From the NCBI GenBank assembly GCA_024529925.1, contig JAFEUB010000809.1:316501-380500 (forward strand): a stretch of DNA of 64,000 bases. Reading direction: 5' to 3'. This document shows, one piece after another, positions 1 to 11,826 of this stretch (positions within the stretch are counted from its first letter, which is position 1; every line of letters begins with the position of its first letter). The position numbers were made by a program, and so were the translations under genes. Below the pieces are notes generated by a model. That model did no database searches. It was given only the letters and a program-made list of their open reading frames with translations, and had not been told where the DNA came from. Source of the stretch: Ophthalmolycus amberensis (Eukaryota > Chordata > Actinopteri > Perciformes > Zoarcidae).

Positions 1-489
1 GTTTCTTCTCCACAAATTGGCATGTTTTGCAAAATTTGTTTTGAAATACATGTGAAAAACATGAGTTTATGTACATGAGGTTTCGTTGGAAAGTAAACTA
101 ATTTTCTTTCAGACTTACACAGCCTACATATTGGATTAAGTCTGCTAACATTGAAAGAAAATATAAAAACAGTCAATGAAAATTTCATATGGAATAGAAA
201 TGTACAAAGTGTGAAATGTAAGGTTAGCCTATACTACACAGGCCATGCCATCAATGGGCATGACAATGCATTATAAATGAAATGGGCCAATGCTTAAATA
301 GAAATCAAATGGAAGTTAAACAGACATTCGCTACCATCTGCATTATTTTGGGGGTCGATGGCATTTTTCCAGCTTCTTTCACAAAGTTTGCATCAGCATG
401 TCTAAGCAAATAAAATATATATATATTTTAAAATTAGATGAATGTACTTATTTATGTATAAATAAACTGAAGGTTTTTTCAAAGCGCAC

Positions 490-493
<4 letters not shown>
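1..493. other. AT-rich non-coding sequence
   Basis: This is AT-rich single-copy-looking DNA with no ORF, splice-bounded exon or repeat family that I can recognise. It runs into the TA microsatellite. Confidence 0.6.

Positions 494-531
<38 letters not shown>
494..531. repeat. (TA)n microsatellite
   Basis: About 19 uninterrupted TA units. The short minus-strand ORF that crosses it (479-751) contains a run of alternating Y and I, which is only the translation of this repeat and not a gene. Confidence 0.95.
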
Positions 532-535
<4 letters not shown>

Positions 536-3267
536 TACACATAAAAGTGCAAAGGTGATGCAAAGATAATAGTGTGATACATATTGATTGATTTCATTTA
601 ATATTCTCTCTTTAGATATATGGCCTTCCATATTGACAACATGTTGGGTTATGTTCACTACAGTACTTGTATGTAGGTACAACATATGTTCTGCAAAGGT
701 GGATTGGTATTGGATTTCATTTTGTATCAGAACATGAAGGCAGCGCGACAAAATTGAATGACGTGATAATGAACACCACGGAGCTCAAATCAAAATCACT
801 CACTCAAAGAAAAAAAGAAGCTGTTCCTCAAAGACTTTTCATGAAAACGTCTAAACGTGAAAGGCCAAAGAAGTCATTGTCTGTGGTAAACCGTATCGAT
901 GGATAAGCTGTCGTGACGCCATGCTGTTGTTGCTGAAATATTCTTACACATATTCTGTCAAACACAGGATTATATGACACAATAACGCAGACTTTGGTTA
1001 AAGTTCCCCATGATGGATACGCTTTGAAGGGTATGGTACCAGACCCCATACATGGATGCAATTAAACAAGGGCAAGTGATGGCAATCATGTATCATCCAC
1101 TACAGCTGAGGTCCCGGCTTCCGACGACCCACTGTTACCAGAGACAAATGACTTGCAGCAGTCGCAGGCGTCACTTTTAACTTTGCACGGTGCAGACACA
1201 GAGAGGGAGTGTCTCTGTATCAGTGGTGGCCCAGCCAAGACAAATGGACAGTCATATCATAATCCCCCCACTGGTGGGGAATGTGGTTTATTAGAATACG
1301 ATACGGTGGATGTGAAATACTTTTTCTTGCAGTGCGATTCAGTTTCCAGCTCGTTCCTCACCACACACAAGTCATACTTGACAGTTTCCACTTTTTTTTT
1401 GGAGCGGCTTAGCCATCTTGGAGCTACTGCCTTTAAAGTTCGATAAGTTGTCTGTCAAGGAGGAGAGTCTGAAATGTATTATTACTGCCTGTTCTGTCCC
1501 CTACTAGAGAAACTTGAGTGTGCAGATATAAGTAGGGCACAACATTCTGCGTATTTAAGTTGGACAAAATGTGCAGTGGGGTTTAACCAAAGATGAATAT
1601 GCATTCCTAAGTGTTCTAAATTTAGAGAATCATTCTGGTATCTTTTGGCAAACACTGTTTATCTATTCAGTTACAGGATGCTCTGTTTGGGCCATGCACG
1701 CAACTGCTGACGTGGAAGGATTTAGCTATTATTGCATATCCTTACATGAATAAAACATGTGTATGATTACATGCAAAAGTTTGTTCAATGATTCTCCAAT
1801 TTAGGTTTGTTGGGTTAGAGGGGGGGAAGGCTGAGAGGGGCGGGTTTTGTCAATACTTTGAGAAGTAATAGGTCTATGACCTGTGTTAATAATGAAGAGA
1901 GAAATTACAAAAAGTAGTTTTGTAATTTTTCAATAGAGAAAGGTATTGCATGCATCAGAACTTTTAACCTGGGCGGACATTTTCTATACCCTTGTGCAAG
2001 TAAATATCAAAGAAAGGAAATGCATACTTGATATCCTACACATGAGAATAAGTGTGACTTCCATTCACCTCCTCCTCTGCTGCTTCATCCTACATCTCTT
2101 ATATTGTCATTCACATCACTGCGACTCTCGGGGTTCGAAAACATGTTTGCTTTTATCTCATACACTCTGGTCATTTCCTTGAACACAGTAAAGACCTGCG
2201 GTCCTAAGAAAACCATTTATGGCCTCTTATGTCCTGTCCGGTCCTCAAGGGGTCCTGCAGTGTCAGGGGAATGTAGATGAGCCCACCTTAGACCTCTTTT
2301 TGTCATTTTTTGATAGAGCTGCAGATGGTTTTGTGCACACCGAAACCCCCCGATGCCCTTTTATCCTTGTCCTAAAAATGACCATATGAGCTCTTCATCA
2401 TAGGTTGTTTGGGACAGGGTTAGCCCTCATTTCAACCCCTCTTTTTTCAGTATTTCTATTTTCACATTAAGATATATTTGCTTAGGTTGAAAGCCATTTT
2501 TCTTCTTCTTAATACCTTCGTGTCACTGAATCTGTATTTATTTGAGACTTTTGTGCCAGGAATTCACACACAAAAGATTGATGTTGTAATTACTTGAGCA
2601 TAATTACCGGGGAAACAGTTAATCAGCATAAATTAACAAACCAAATAGTTTGAAACATGTACTTGAGGAATAAACACATTATCAATTATAATGAAAACCC
2701 AAAATCCAAGGTGCTCACAAAATTGCTTAAAAAGTCTTAATTCCACATTTTTCCTGAGAGGAAAGTTGAAAACTTATTAGCAAACCGTTTGCAATAACTT
2801 GTTATGAATAGTCAGTTCAATAACAATCCAACATGTATTTTTCTCCTGGTATTACTCGGACACCTTTTTGGATAGCTTGTGTCCTGGAGCACATTTTCTA
2901 GCGTTTGTAGCTACAAGGCAGCCTCACATCTGATGCTCATTATTGTTTAGACCGTGTTAAATGTCTCAGGTGATGTGGTGGAAAGCTTGCTGGCACTCTA
3001 TAAATAAAAAAGTAACCTGTATTTAACTTTTAATGGCTAATAAATGTGTAATGAATAATATCCTATCCTGATATACTTCTGGTGAATGAAGGAAAGGCTG
3101 AAACGTAATATGAACCCAGTTTTCTTTTCTATTTACTACTTTAGATTTGAGGAATTTTGATATCCAATATTCAGTTCAAGCCTGTGTGAAACATGACTTA
3201 CACCATCATGGGATATTAAAAGTCATCCAGCCATCAATGTCCTAAACATACTCATTCCTATTTCAGG
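532..3267. other. Intergenic stretch, nothing recognised
   Basis: There are only short ORFs (under 100 codons) with no family resemblance, no exon bounded by convincing splice sites and no RNA gene. A small G-rich patch lies near 1820-1845. I see no other structure. Confidence 0.55.
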
Positions 3268-3475
3268 GCCACGCAAGGCAGAAGCCTATTGCAGCACGCA
3301 CTGGGTGAAAGGAAGGGTAACACCTGCCAGTCTATCACAGGGCTAACACATACAGATCGATTCACATTGACATTCACACCTCCAGAGTCTCAAGTCAATC
3401 TGAGCTGCATGTCTTTAGACTGTGGGAGGAAACTGGAGCACCCGGAGGAAATACACGACAACGCAGGGACAAACA
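3268..3475 (-). repeat. Dispersed LINE/SINE-type repeat fragment
   Basis: On the plus strand the sequence reads through landmarks of a repeat very common in fish and other vertebrates: a block around 'ctatcacagggctaacaca' (about 3333-3351), then 'gcatgtctttagactgtggg' (3407-3426) followed by 'aggaaactggagcacccgga'. From memory this is the reverse complement of a tRNA-like/L2-like retroposon 3' half. The copy has drifted and is truncated at both ends. The family name is inference, while the landmark match is seen directly. ORFs crossing it are by-products. Confidence 0.75.
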
Positions 3476-5029
3476 CGTGGACCGCTTGCTGTGCCTCCTC
3501 CACTGAGTCCAAACTAATGCAATTATTGTATAGCAGCAGCTCCATGAGGCATAGTGACGTTACACGCCTATTCAATTGAGATGCAAATCATAGTGTGTGT
3601 ATTAAGACCCCCTCAAGAAAATGAGAGCTTTTACTCAAGCATTACTGCTCAATCAGCGATTTTTGAAGCAGCAGTTAGGTTGACACAACCCTAAAATGTC
3701 TTGTGTGATGAAAATTTCAATTCCATCTCAAAGTCTTTATTTTTAGCTGATGAAGTTGGCTCAGGTGTCAATGTTTCGTTATTTATTCATTTCGCGTTTT
3801 CTAACATTCATACCGAACTACTTAAATCAGTAACTATTTCTTCTTAAAATATCAACGGAAAATGTACATTATCTTCAACAACAAGAAATGGATCAAATAT
3901 CTTTTCTGTTTGGCTGAATGCTATAATCCAAGACATATAAATATAGCAGGATTACCACTGAATTTGTTTAGAAGTAGGTCTTTTCAGATTATAGAATGAT
4001 CTTGTAAACAGAGATTTAGGTTACAATGTGTAGATTACGTTGGGCAGAAACATGGTGGTGTTGGAGGTTATTATTTTCAGGAGGTTGCACTTCATTTGAA
4101 ATCTAACCAATGGTTACAATGTTGCAAATGTTACAATGTTACAAAGATCTTCAGTCTTGGAAATAGCATAAGAGTCCTGACTTTCCCAAAATATGATATC
4201 AAAGGTGATTTGATTAATACTTTTTATAGAAGATTTTAAAACTCCCCTCTATTGGTAAAATAATGAATTTGTTGGTCAAACATGACATCTCTGTTCCTAC
4301 TCATTAATGTACTATTTTAGTGTATTAAAGGTGCAAAAGGGTTTACTCAAAAAATTGCAATAAAGCACCAAATTGTGGCTGAGCATGGGATTGGATTTCC
4401 TCTCTGAATTAGGTACTGTAGCATGGATTAGCCATCTTTAAGAGTACAATTAACCATTGCAACAACAATTGCTTCGGTTTGTGCTATGTGCTGAGACAAG
4501 GTACAGTTCGTAGTGCCTCCTAAAGGAGCCTGAGCACAGTGGATTACAAGCAAGGCTAGCGTTTTGCTGCCACCCCAGAAAACATGACTCATAAGCTCAT
4601 AAAAGCCGCATATGTCTGCATCGTAAGTCAACTTGTGATATGACAACATGACCTTTGGATTCAGAGCCATCTGTTGTGCCTCAAATGTTTGCATAAGAGT
4701 GAAGAAGTGCTTTGCAGAGACTGGAGGTTTAGAAAACATGCTCCAAAAACAAACCATTTTTAATAAATAGTGTCCCCAGTGCTGGCTTTAACAAGCAGTG
4801 AAGTCAAGAAGTAGTAAGAAAGCTTCATTGTACTTTTGTCCGATATGCATCACAACATTGAACTCTGAAAAATTCTGGGCTTGAAAGTATGGCCATGTAT
4901 GCAGTGAGAAAGTCCTTATGATACATTTTAAAGGACAGCATTGTTGGAAATGTAAACCTGCCGTGACTTTTTGGGCCACTTTTGACCACAAAGCTGACAT
5001 GTTCTCACCTAAAGTTGATACAGCGAACG
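3476..5029. other. Intergenic stretch, nothing recognised
   Basis: Two minus-strand ORFs of 109 and 70 codons (4428-4757 and 4788-5000) lie here, but neither shows a domain, signal peptide or splice context. I treat them as chance ORFs or possibly part of an old repeat that continues into the next feature. Confidence 0.5.
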
Positions 5030-5230
5030 TGTTAGCATACGTTTACCTATTTACACTTTCTGCAGACACAGAGCATTTATTTGGAGTTGTGTTTTTGGCC
5101 CCCTGGTGAACTAAAGTCAAATTGTCACTCTCCTTTTAGCTCTGTTTAGGTCTTCACCAACTCCTTATGGAAATAGCTGGCTCTTTAGCAGATAAATGCT
5201 CAGCTATGTTGATAAAATCCATTCAGCAAA
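5030..5230. repeat. Dispersed teleost repeat, decayed copy
   Basis: The stretch from 'gttagcatacg' (about 5032) through 'caccaactccttatgg' and 'aatagctggctctttagcag' (about 5174-5193) to 'aaatgctcagctatgtt' matches a dispersed repeat that I remember from many percomorph genomes. It is diverged and has no coding capacity. The family name is not known to me, and its limits are approximate. Confidence 0.6.
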
Positions 5231-5470
5231 TCTAATCCTGTTTTCTTGTTTAATTGTTCAATTATCTCTTGGTTTCTGTCAAATGCATTAAAAAAAAGTA
5301 TTAATAATAATGAAAAAAAGCTTTTTTGCCTATTTAAATGTCTAAATTGTTCTCTTTTCTCTTCCTTTAATACATTTTTTTATGTTTTATGACTCTTCTT
5401 AATTTGTTCAAATGAATTAATCTGATTTAAATGTGATTTGGGATAACTAACTGAAAACTGCCCATTAGGA

Positions 5471-5725
5471 CGGCAACTAACGATCACTTCCATTGTCGCT
5501 TAATCTATTAATTATTTTCTTAATTATAACCACCGTTAGTGGTTTGGTCTTTTAAATGTCAGTATATGATAAAAAAAACAGTTGATCAGTGTTACCCAAA
5601 GCCCGAAATGATAAATGTTGTATATCGTCAACAATTCAAATGTATTTTGTTTACTTTCATAGAGGAGTAATTAAACCAGAAAGTTTTTACATTCAAGAAG
5701 CTGGAATTTTTCTTTCATTTTTAAC
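5471..5725 (+). repeat. Dispersed teleost repeat, copy 1
   Basis: The order of blocks is 'ggcaactaacgatca', 'taatctattaattattttct', 'cagtgttacccaaagcccga', 'catagaggagtaattaaacc' and 'ttcaagaagctggaa'. That order matches a non-coding repeat that I know from many fish genomes. A second, more decayed copy in the same orientation lies at 8161-8390. I cannot see terminal inverted repeats or a target duplication, so the mechanism is unassigned. Strand is set arbitrarily to this reading direction. Confidence 0.7.
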
Positions 5726-8160
5726 ATTAATCCTCGAAATCTGAGAAACCTTTAAATAATCTCCATTCATTCTGCCTCCATTCACAAATGGGTTCAACAA
5801 ATGAAAAGGGGCATTTTTAATTAAGCCACAATAAATTAATAAGTTGCACGCTTGCCATGATTTTCTCTTCTCCTTGCCTCGACGTCCACCAAGCCCCCAT
5901 GCATTTTTTTCAAATAAATGGCCCAAACAATAAAAATACACACTATTCAACTATTCAAATTAGAATTACGGTCTCTCTGGGCCAAGTGTAAAATTGCTTT
6001 CACCACCTCAGTGGTGACTGGCAGGCCAGGTCATTACTTTAATTCCCTCGTGAACGTATTTTGCTGCAAATCAACTTATAAACTGTGGAAATTAACAAAT
6101 GAGTGTTGGATGGTTGAATTCTTCAGAATGGTACAAAGATGATCTAAAACGAATGAGAATTAAGGTGAAGCCAACCAAAAAGCCTGGAAAAAGAGGTTAC
6201 AGTCTAATTTCATTCCATATAGACATATCTCTTACTGCTCGTTACTGCCATCACTGTTTGTTGTTTTTTGCCCACAATAGGCATCAAATAACAAAGAAGA
6301 GTATATATTACATTATTCTACTGCAGTCTGATTTTCCAGATGTGCTATGGTCCGTGTATCTCCGTTGTTTTGACATTTGACATAAAGACTACACAAATTA
6401 AAGCCTTGTATGTCACTCATTAGCACCATCAATCAAACGTGTAAAAAGGTTTAAATATACAACACTGCTGACATGTGGAACTAGCTGTTGACATAGCTCA
6501 GATACATTAGGCCCTTAAACAAACCATTCCTTAGGAAATCATCTGTTAACGTCACGCTTTTGGCAAAAATGTGCTCGCGTTTTTAGCGTCAGAGGGTGCT
6601 CTGCTGTTAAATCAATTGGTGAACATCATTATTCTTAACTATGTTGTAAGGGAAACCCATTTGTCCTTGCCAGACACGTATATATTGCTCATAAACCACA
6701 ACACAGTTTTTGTAAATCAAGTTTTCCATACTGAATGGAGTTTTGTAGTTGATGATCTCACATTTACCGTCTCATTTTCTGATTTGTTAGGATCCGTTTG
6801 AGCTTGATATTGCCATTAAAAAAAGCCGTTAACCTTCTCATTCCTTCTTAGAGATTTTTGGGGTTTATGCTTCGAAATACACACAAGACTGAGACAATAA
6901 CACTTAATCAACCAGCAGTAGCTTGACAAACATCTCAAGAAGTGGTAGGATGGCAAACAAACCAGCAAGGAGCACATCCTGCTATACCACTGGCTCGTCA
7001 GTCGGAGTCATCACGGTTTATGTGTGACATTTATCTTACTGAGGAAACTGATAAGTAAATAAGTCTCAGGGGAGCACGTCCTCTGACAATGCAAAGCAGT
7101 GGTAATGGTTTTAAGTCCTTATTGGATAGTTTGTTTTTGGCCAGGAAGTGACCCCCGTCCTGGAGAAATTCGACCTGGGCACGGGGGTCAGCAGCTTGTC
7201 ACAATTATCTTTGAGTTCCTTTTACTTACAGATTGGAAACAGAAAAAAAAAAGAGCTGGTGTCTCCTAGAGCTCTGACTCTGCTTTTTGCCAATCAGGAG
7301 TGTCACAGGAAGGGAAGAATCCACTTGGCAAAACCTTTATCAGTCCATCAGCACCACTGCATGACATGGGAAGACAGCCAGACATTCTTCTCACAGGAGA
7401 TCCGTTTCTTGGCTTTGCCTGTGTTTAAGTGGCTCCTCTGCCACTTCACTGTTGCTGATAGTAACCCCCATTTGGCAGCCATACACAACTTGGCTGCCTG
7501 CAAGAGGGCTGAGGTGGAAGCAATAAGCAAATCCAGTCACTTTAAACTTCTCTGCAGTCATTCTAGGAATGTTTTGAGAGCACTCCTTTTAGCATATTAC
7601 TCACACGGTTTCTAAGAGTTTCCCACTTTACATCTCTCTGAGAGATAACATACATCTCTCTTGCAAAAGAGCTATGCATTTCAACAGAGGGATCAGAAGG
7701 GATGGTCAGCTGGAAGCCTTCACACCTGTAGTACCGAGGGAGTTTTGTACCTGTGACAACGTGCCATTGCTTCTGCAGGGAGCTGTCACTGCCCAGTTAG
7801 AGAACAAATCATAGTAGAGCCCGGCTTTACTGCGAGTACGTCAACCTCAACTTTTCTGAAGATTCATTAATCTAAGATACTATGAATAAAACTTAAATGT
7901 AACTATTGTTAGTATCTTATGGTACAGATAAGTAAGTTGGATTCTCTTGTTCACCAAGTTTGGGTCATAAATCTGCAGTCACAATGTGTCTTATCATAAT
8001 AGCATGATATAATATAGGGGGTTTTTGTTAATTTTTGCTGAACCCTACTGGACTTCTTTACATTGTGTTCAAATCTATCTTATTTTGCCTACAGATATTT
8101 GACGTACATATATTCACATATACAGTAGCATGAAAAACAATATTTGTTATTGTTAAGGGT
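5726..8160. other. Intergenic stretch, nothing recognised
   Basis: AT-rich and non-repetitive to the eye. The longest ORF (7148-7615, plus, 155 codons) has no domain, no hydrophobic signal, no splice context and ordinary non-coding composition. I see no RNA gene or repeat family. Confidence 0.5.
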
Positions 8161-8390
8161 TTTAATGAATCTACTGATTTATTTTGTTGATTTCCATTTG
8201 AATGTCAGTTTCATCAGTTTCCTAAAGCACAAGGTGACGTCTTCAAAATTCAAATAGCTTTTGTTGTCTCCAAAACCCAAAGATATTCAATTATCTATCA
8301 CAAGTTAAAGAAATATTGCAAATCTTAACTATAGTAAAAACTGGAACGAGAGCTTGTTTGATATTTGTGCTTTAAAAATGATCAGTTTCT
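8161..8390 (+). repeat. Dispersed teleost repeat, copy 2
   Basis: Same block order as the copy at 5471-5725: 'gaatctactgatttatttt', 'aatgtcagtttcatcag', 'cctaaagcacaaggtgacg', 'acccaaagatattcaattat', then a degraded 'actggaacgagag' corresponding to 'gctggaa' in copy 1. It is clearly older and more diverged than copy 1. It has no ORF. Confidence 0.65.
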
Positions 8391-9767
8391 TTGAATAAGA
8401 AGGTGAGTGAGATCACCTCTGCATGAATACGGATCATTTCTTACCATTTTCCAATTCAAGCCAACAAGTGATGAATGGCTACTCACTAAAAGTAGTATTT
8501 CTGTGAGCTTTCTATGAGATGAAGTCGGTCACACATGAAGCATATCATTCACTCTGTGACCATGAGTGAGCATGGCACAGCAATCAATCATTGTTAATCA
8601 TTTTAAATTCCTTCACTACCCACATGTGAAACAAACCATAATGGTTTGATCGTGGATAATGCACACGATGTGATATCTGTTGATCTAATGAGATATTTAT
8701 GATTCATTTTCTTTTCTGTTACGCAGGTCACGTCAGTTTGTACCATGCACCATCTGCTGTCCAGTGCATGCTGGGAAAGGCTCAGTCCAGGCAGGTAAAG
8801 AAAATAGGACCTCTTTATTTATAGTTTTATTTGAATTTGTGTGTGTGTGTGTTTGTATGTGTGAACAAGAGAAAGAGACATAGAAACTATACAAATTTAA
8901 ATAGTCTTTGTGATCGTTTGTGATTTGGTAAACCTTTTTTTTCACCTTGGGCTTTAGCAGAATGTGACATGTCCATGAACCCGTTTGCTGGTTCAAAGCC
9001 TTAATCCAGCAAAGTACGTCTCATTTTAATTTCCACTTATTTCCAACCATTGACCACTAATCAATAGAGTTTTACCAGTGTTCATGGGAGTGGCAGCAGT
9101 TTACTTTGAGGATGCAGTTGAGGCATTTAGAAAATCAGCACCTTGATTGCCTAACTATTTGTGGGCAGCCTCTGTTTATATGCACTTGCGTGAGTAATGC
9201 AGCTGTTCGCCACTGTGATCGGTCTGAATCAGCTTAGACCGAGGATTGGAGTGTTACTGGTCCAAACCACAATGAAGTTTATAAAGCTGTCTCAAAGACA
9301 AATCTACCAGTCTGATGAAACAGCATGCAAATGCCTGGCTATAGCAAATAAGTGAATAACAATTACGAGGGGAACTAGAAATCTGAGATTCATTCCCTCT
9401 ACCTCAGCATCTCTCCTGGCTCCACTTAGGCCATCCTGTTGTTCCTCTGCCACTCTGCAGCAGCTGCAGTGCCACCATACATCCTGCCTCTCTCCACTTC
9501 ACTGTCTGTAAGGTAATTACAACCAGAGCGGTGGGAGAGAGTCACTGCTGGAGGGTTAGCCTCGGACCTTTGAGCCGCACCACCTTCTCCATATCCATCT
9601 TCTGAGTTGGCCAGCAAAGCTTTTTAAATGACCCTTCTATTGGTATTTCAGAATCAATAGAACGAGCCAAAAGTGAGCCAAAGAGGCACATTGCAAGTTC
9701 ACCTTAGACAACGGCAGTAAAATTAATATTTCTCTCAGCACCAGGCCTAAGTATTGTAATTTGCAAG
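8391..9767. other. Intergenic stretch with a short (GT)n run
   Basis: A GT-rich tract lies at about 8838-8863. Otherwise only short ORFs without support are present. The sequence leads into the dispersed repeat that holds the first copy of the GC-rich module. Confidence 0.5.
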
Positions 9768-10325
9768 AAGAAGAAACTATTTTTATTGTCATATACATTT
9801 TACACATACACAAAATTTGACTCCTGCATTTGACCCATCCCTGTATATAGGGAGCAGTGGGCTGCCATTGATCGGCGCCCAGGTGATCCGAGGCTGGTCT
9901 ACTGCGATGTCGTCCGCCGTGGAGAACCCCCAAAAGACGGCAGAGGGAGCGGCATCGTTGTTGGCCAATGTGTGGGTCCATCGCTGGAAGTGGGCGGGGT
10001 GGGGTCACTGGCATCCCGGTGCCCGGGTCCCGGCAAGTTGCTGTGGTTGCTGGAAGTAGGTGGCCGGGGGGCGTTGGCGTCCTGCGTTCCGTTGTTGCGG
10101 TTCGTTGTTGATTGCTGCGTTCGGTGGTTGCGTTTGTTGTGGTTAGAGAGGGGGGCAGCTTGGAGGGGGGGACGGAGGCAAGAAGACCTGGCGACCCGGT
10201 GCCGGGAATCGGCATAGTAGGTGTATTGCTCAGGTCGACACGTGACACGTCCCAGTCGGGGATCGAACCGTTGACCTTCCAGTTCCCAGACAAACCTCTT
10301 AACCCAGGGAGCCACGGTCGCCCCA
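9768..10325. repeat. Dispersed teleost repeat split by a GC-rich insert
   Basis: The left part (about 9768-9884) contains 'tttattgtcatatacatttt', 'cctgcatttgacccatccct' and 'gggagcagtgggctgccatt'. The right part (about 10222-10325) contains 'gggatcgaaccgttgacctt' and 'cccagggagccacggtcgcc'. These are the two ends of a repeat that I recall as widespread in fish genomes. The normally short middle is replaced by 337 bp of GC-rich sequence (9885-10221) that recurs at 11312-11649. Minus-strand ORFs of 229 and 138 codons across this block are low-complexity readings of the GC-rich insert. Confidence 0.65.
9885..10221 (+). repeat. GC-rich module A, copy 1
   Basis: 337 bp from 'gatccgaggctggtctactg' to 'ggcatagtagg'. 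By eye it differs from copy 2 (11312-11649) at only three substitutions and one single-base insertion, about 99 percent identity. It contains a GC box (gggcgggg near 9992), an inverted-CCAAT-like ccaat near 9964 and one ACCCGGTGCC motif near the end. It sits inside an unrelated dispersed repeat, whereas copy 2 sits inside the long GC-rich unit, so the module has moved or been copied separately. Confidence 0.9.
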
Positions 10326-10473
10326 AGGAAGATGTGATTCCAGCAATTCCTAAGCTGTCATTGCTGCGGTGCTTTTTGGTTGATACTCCTCTTTATTTAT
10401 TCTTGTAATGTAAGTAAAAACTAATGAAAATCCATTATTGTGCAGTTTTCCTGAGAAAGACCATCATGGATGT

Positions 10474-10621
10474 TTCACTAGCTTAGGCCCCCACCTCGGC
10501 CAGAGCGAGCCTTCGTCGGTTGCTTGGAGTGTTGAGGAATGGTTGATGGAGATTTGGCCTGGTGCGGTTTGGGGGAGGCTTAGCTGCGGATCCACTGCGG
10601 CTCCCGGGCCTTGCAGACCCC
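10474..10621 (+). repeat. Block B, copy 1
   Basis: A 148 bp start block beginning 'ttcactagcttaggccccca'. It differs from copy 2 at one base (tagctgcGga versus tagctgcAga). Confidence 0.95.
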
Positions 10622-10692
10622 CGATCTCCATGGGATAAGAGCATGATGACTATGGGGGGAGATAACCATTAACTAGAGGGAGGGAGGGTGGG

Positions 10693-10815
10693 GTGCAGAA
10701 ACTCGAGTGTGCCGAGGCTTGGAGTGGGTAGGTATTTATAGGAGCATGGCCGGAAGTGGGCGAGTGGCTGAGGTGTGGTCCTGCTCCTGAAATTCAGCTA
10801 AGTTTATCTCCAATT
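10693..10815 (+). repeat. Block C, copy 1, with TATA-like box
   Basis: A 123 bp end block, 'gtgcagaaactcgagtgtgc' to 'gtttatctccaatt'. It contains 'ggtatttatagg' near 10730-10741, a plausible TATA-type element. It differs from copy 2 at one base (gcAtggccgg versus gcGtggccgg). Confidence 0.93.
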
Positions 10816-10961
10816 CACTAGCTTAGGCCCCCACCTCGGCCAGAGCGAGCCTTCGTCGGTTGCTTGGAGTGTTGAGGAATGGTTGATGGAGATTTGGCCT
10901 GGTGCGGTTTGGGGGAGGCTTAGCTGCAGATCCACTGCGGCTCCCGGGCCTTGCAGACCCC
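10814..10961 (+). repeat. Block B, copy 2
   Basis: A 148 bp start block of the long unit, one mismatch from copy 1. It begins directly where block C of the short unit ends. Confidence 0.95.
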
Positions 10962-11311
10962 AAAATAAGCCTGTGCGCTGGTCGGCAAGATCGAGTGGGA
11001 ATTTGTGGGTCTAAAGACGGCGTTGGATATGGCCGACCCGATGTTGGCCGGGTGTCTGCAGGCGGGCTGAACTTCTGGAATGGGAACCGAGAAGCCATGG
11101 CATTACGGTGGCCCAGACGTGAGCTGCGTCGAAGACGCGCCCTTGGCGGACGGGTGTCGCAGCGTCATTTGATGGTTGGGTAACCGACTGCTGGTTGTCA
11201 GGGGTTTAGGGAATGGACTTGCTGGCCCGTCCGCGGCCCCACGTGATGGCTGCGGCTGCTATTGGTCCGATTTCATAGCCTGGGGGGGACCGACTTGGCA
11301 TCTGCTTGCGA

Positions 11312-11649
11312 GATCCGAGGCTGGTCTACTGCGATGTCGTCCGCCGTGGAGAACCCCCAAAAGACGGCAGAGGGAGCGGCATCGTTGTTGGCCAATGTGT
11401 GGGTCCATCGCTGGAAGTGGGCGGGGTGGGGTCACTGGCATCCCGGTGCCCGGTGTCCCGGCAAGTTGCTGTGGTTGCTGGAAGTAGGTGGCCGGGGGGC
11501 GCTGGCGTCCTGCGTTCCGTTGTTGCGGTTCATTGTTGATTGCTGCGTTCGGTGGTTGCGTTTGTTGTGGTTAGAGAGGGGGGCAGCTTGGAGGGGGGGA
11601 TGGAGGCAAGAAGACCTGGCGACCCGGTGCCGGGAATCGGCATAGTAGG
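11312..11649 (+). repeat. GC-rich module A, copy 2
   Basis: 338 bp near-identical to 9885-10221. In this copy the sequence continues on the right into the 119 bp tandem repeat, which suggests that this is the parental location and the upstream copy the derivative. That direction is inference. Confidence 0.9.
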
Positions 11650-11826
11650 AAAAGCGGAATAGGGGAGGGGGACAGAGGAGAGGGAACCTGGCAACCCGGT
11701 GCCGGGACTTAGAGGGGGACGGAGGCAAGAAGACCTGGCAACCCGGTGCCAGGAATCTGCAAGGTAGGAAAAGTGGAATAGGGGAGGGGGACAGAGGAGA
11801 GGGAACCTGGCAACCCGGTGCCTGAC
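11591..11826 (+). repeat. Tandem pair of 119 bp units with ACCCGGTGCC motifs
   Basis: Copy 1 is 11591-11707 and copy 2 is about 11710-11826. The two are aligned by 'ggaggcaagaagacctgg' (11602 and 11721) and 'gtaggaaaag' (11645 and 11764). Each unit carries the motif acccggtgcc twice. A weaker related 'gacctggcaacccgg' follows near 11947. Confidence 0.85.

Larger units (their letters stand above)
10474..10815 (+). mobile_element. Unclassified GC-rich element, short unit
   Basis: A 342 bp unit made of block B (10474-10621), a 71 bp spacer and block C (10693-10815). It is joined head to tail with the long unit that begins at 10814; the two overlap by 'tt'. Because B and C are also the two ends of the long unit, this looks like an internally deleted derivative of the same element, in the way a miniature element relates to its parent. 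No protein is encoded. I see no terminal inverted repeats and no clear target duplication beyond flanking TT, so the class (Helitron-like, LTR-like, tandem satellite) is open. Confidence 0.6.

Noticed and set aside
2125..2145. tRNA B-box-like 'ggggttcgaaaac'
   Set aside because: No A box at the right distance and no cloverleaf could be drawn.
7148..7615. Plus-strand ORF of 155 codons
   Set aside because: No recognisable domain, signal or transmembrane segment, and an overlapping minus ORF of similar quality. Consistent with chance.
9637..10326. Minus-strand ORF of 229 codons
   Set aside because: Most of it is a Pro/Thr/Arg-rich reading of the GC-rich module A, and the end is AT-rich host sequence. 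It has no domain, and similar ORFs appear in several frames of the duplicate copy.
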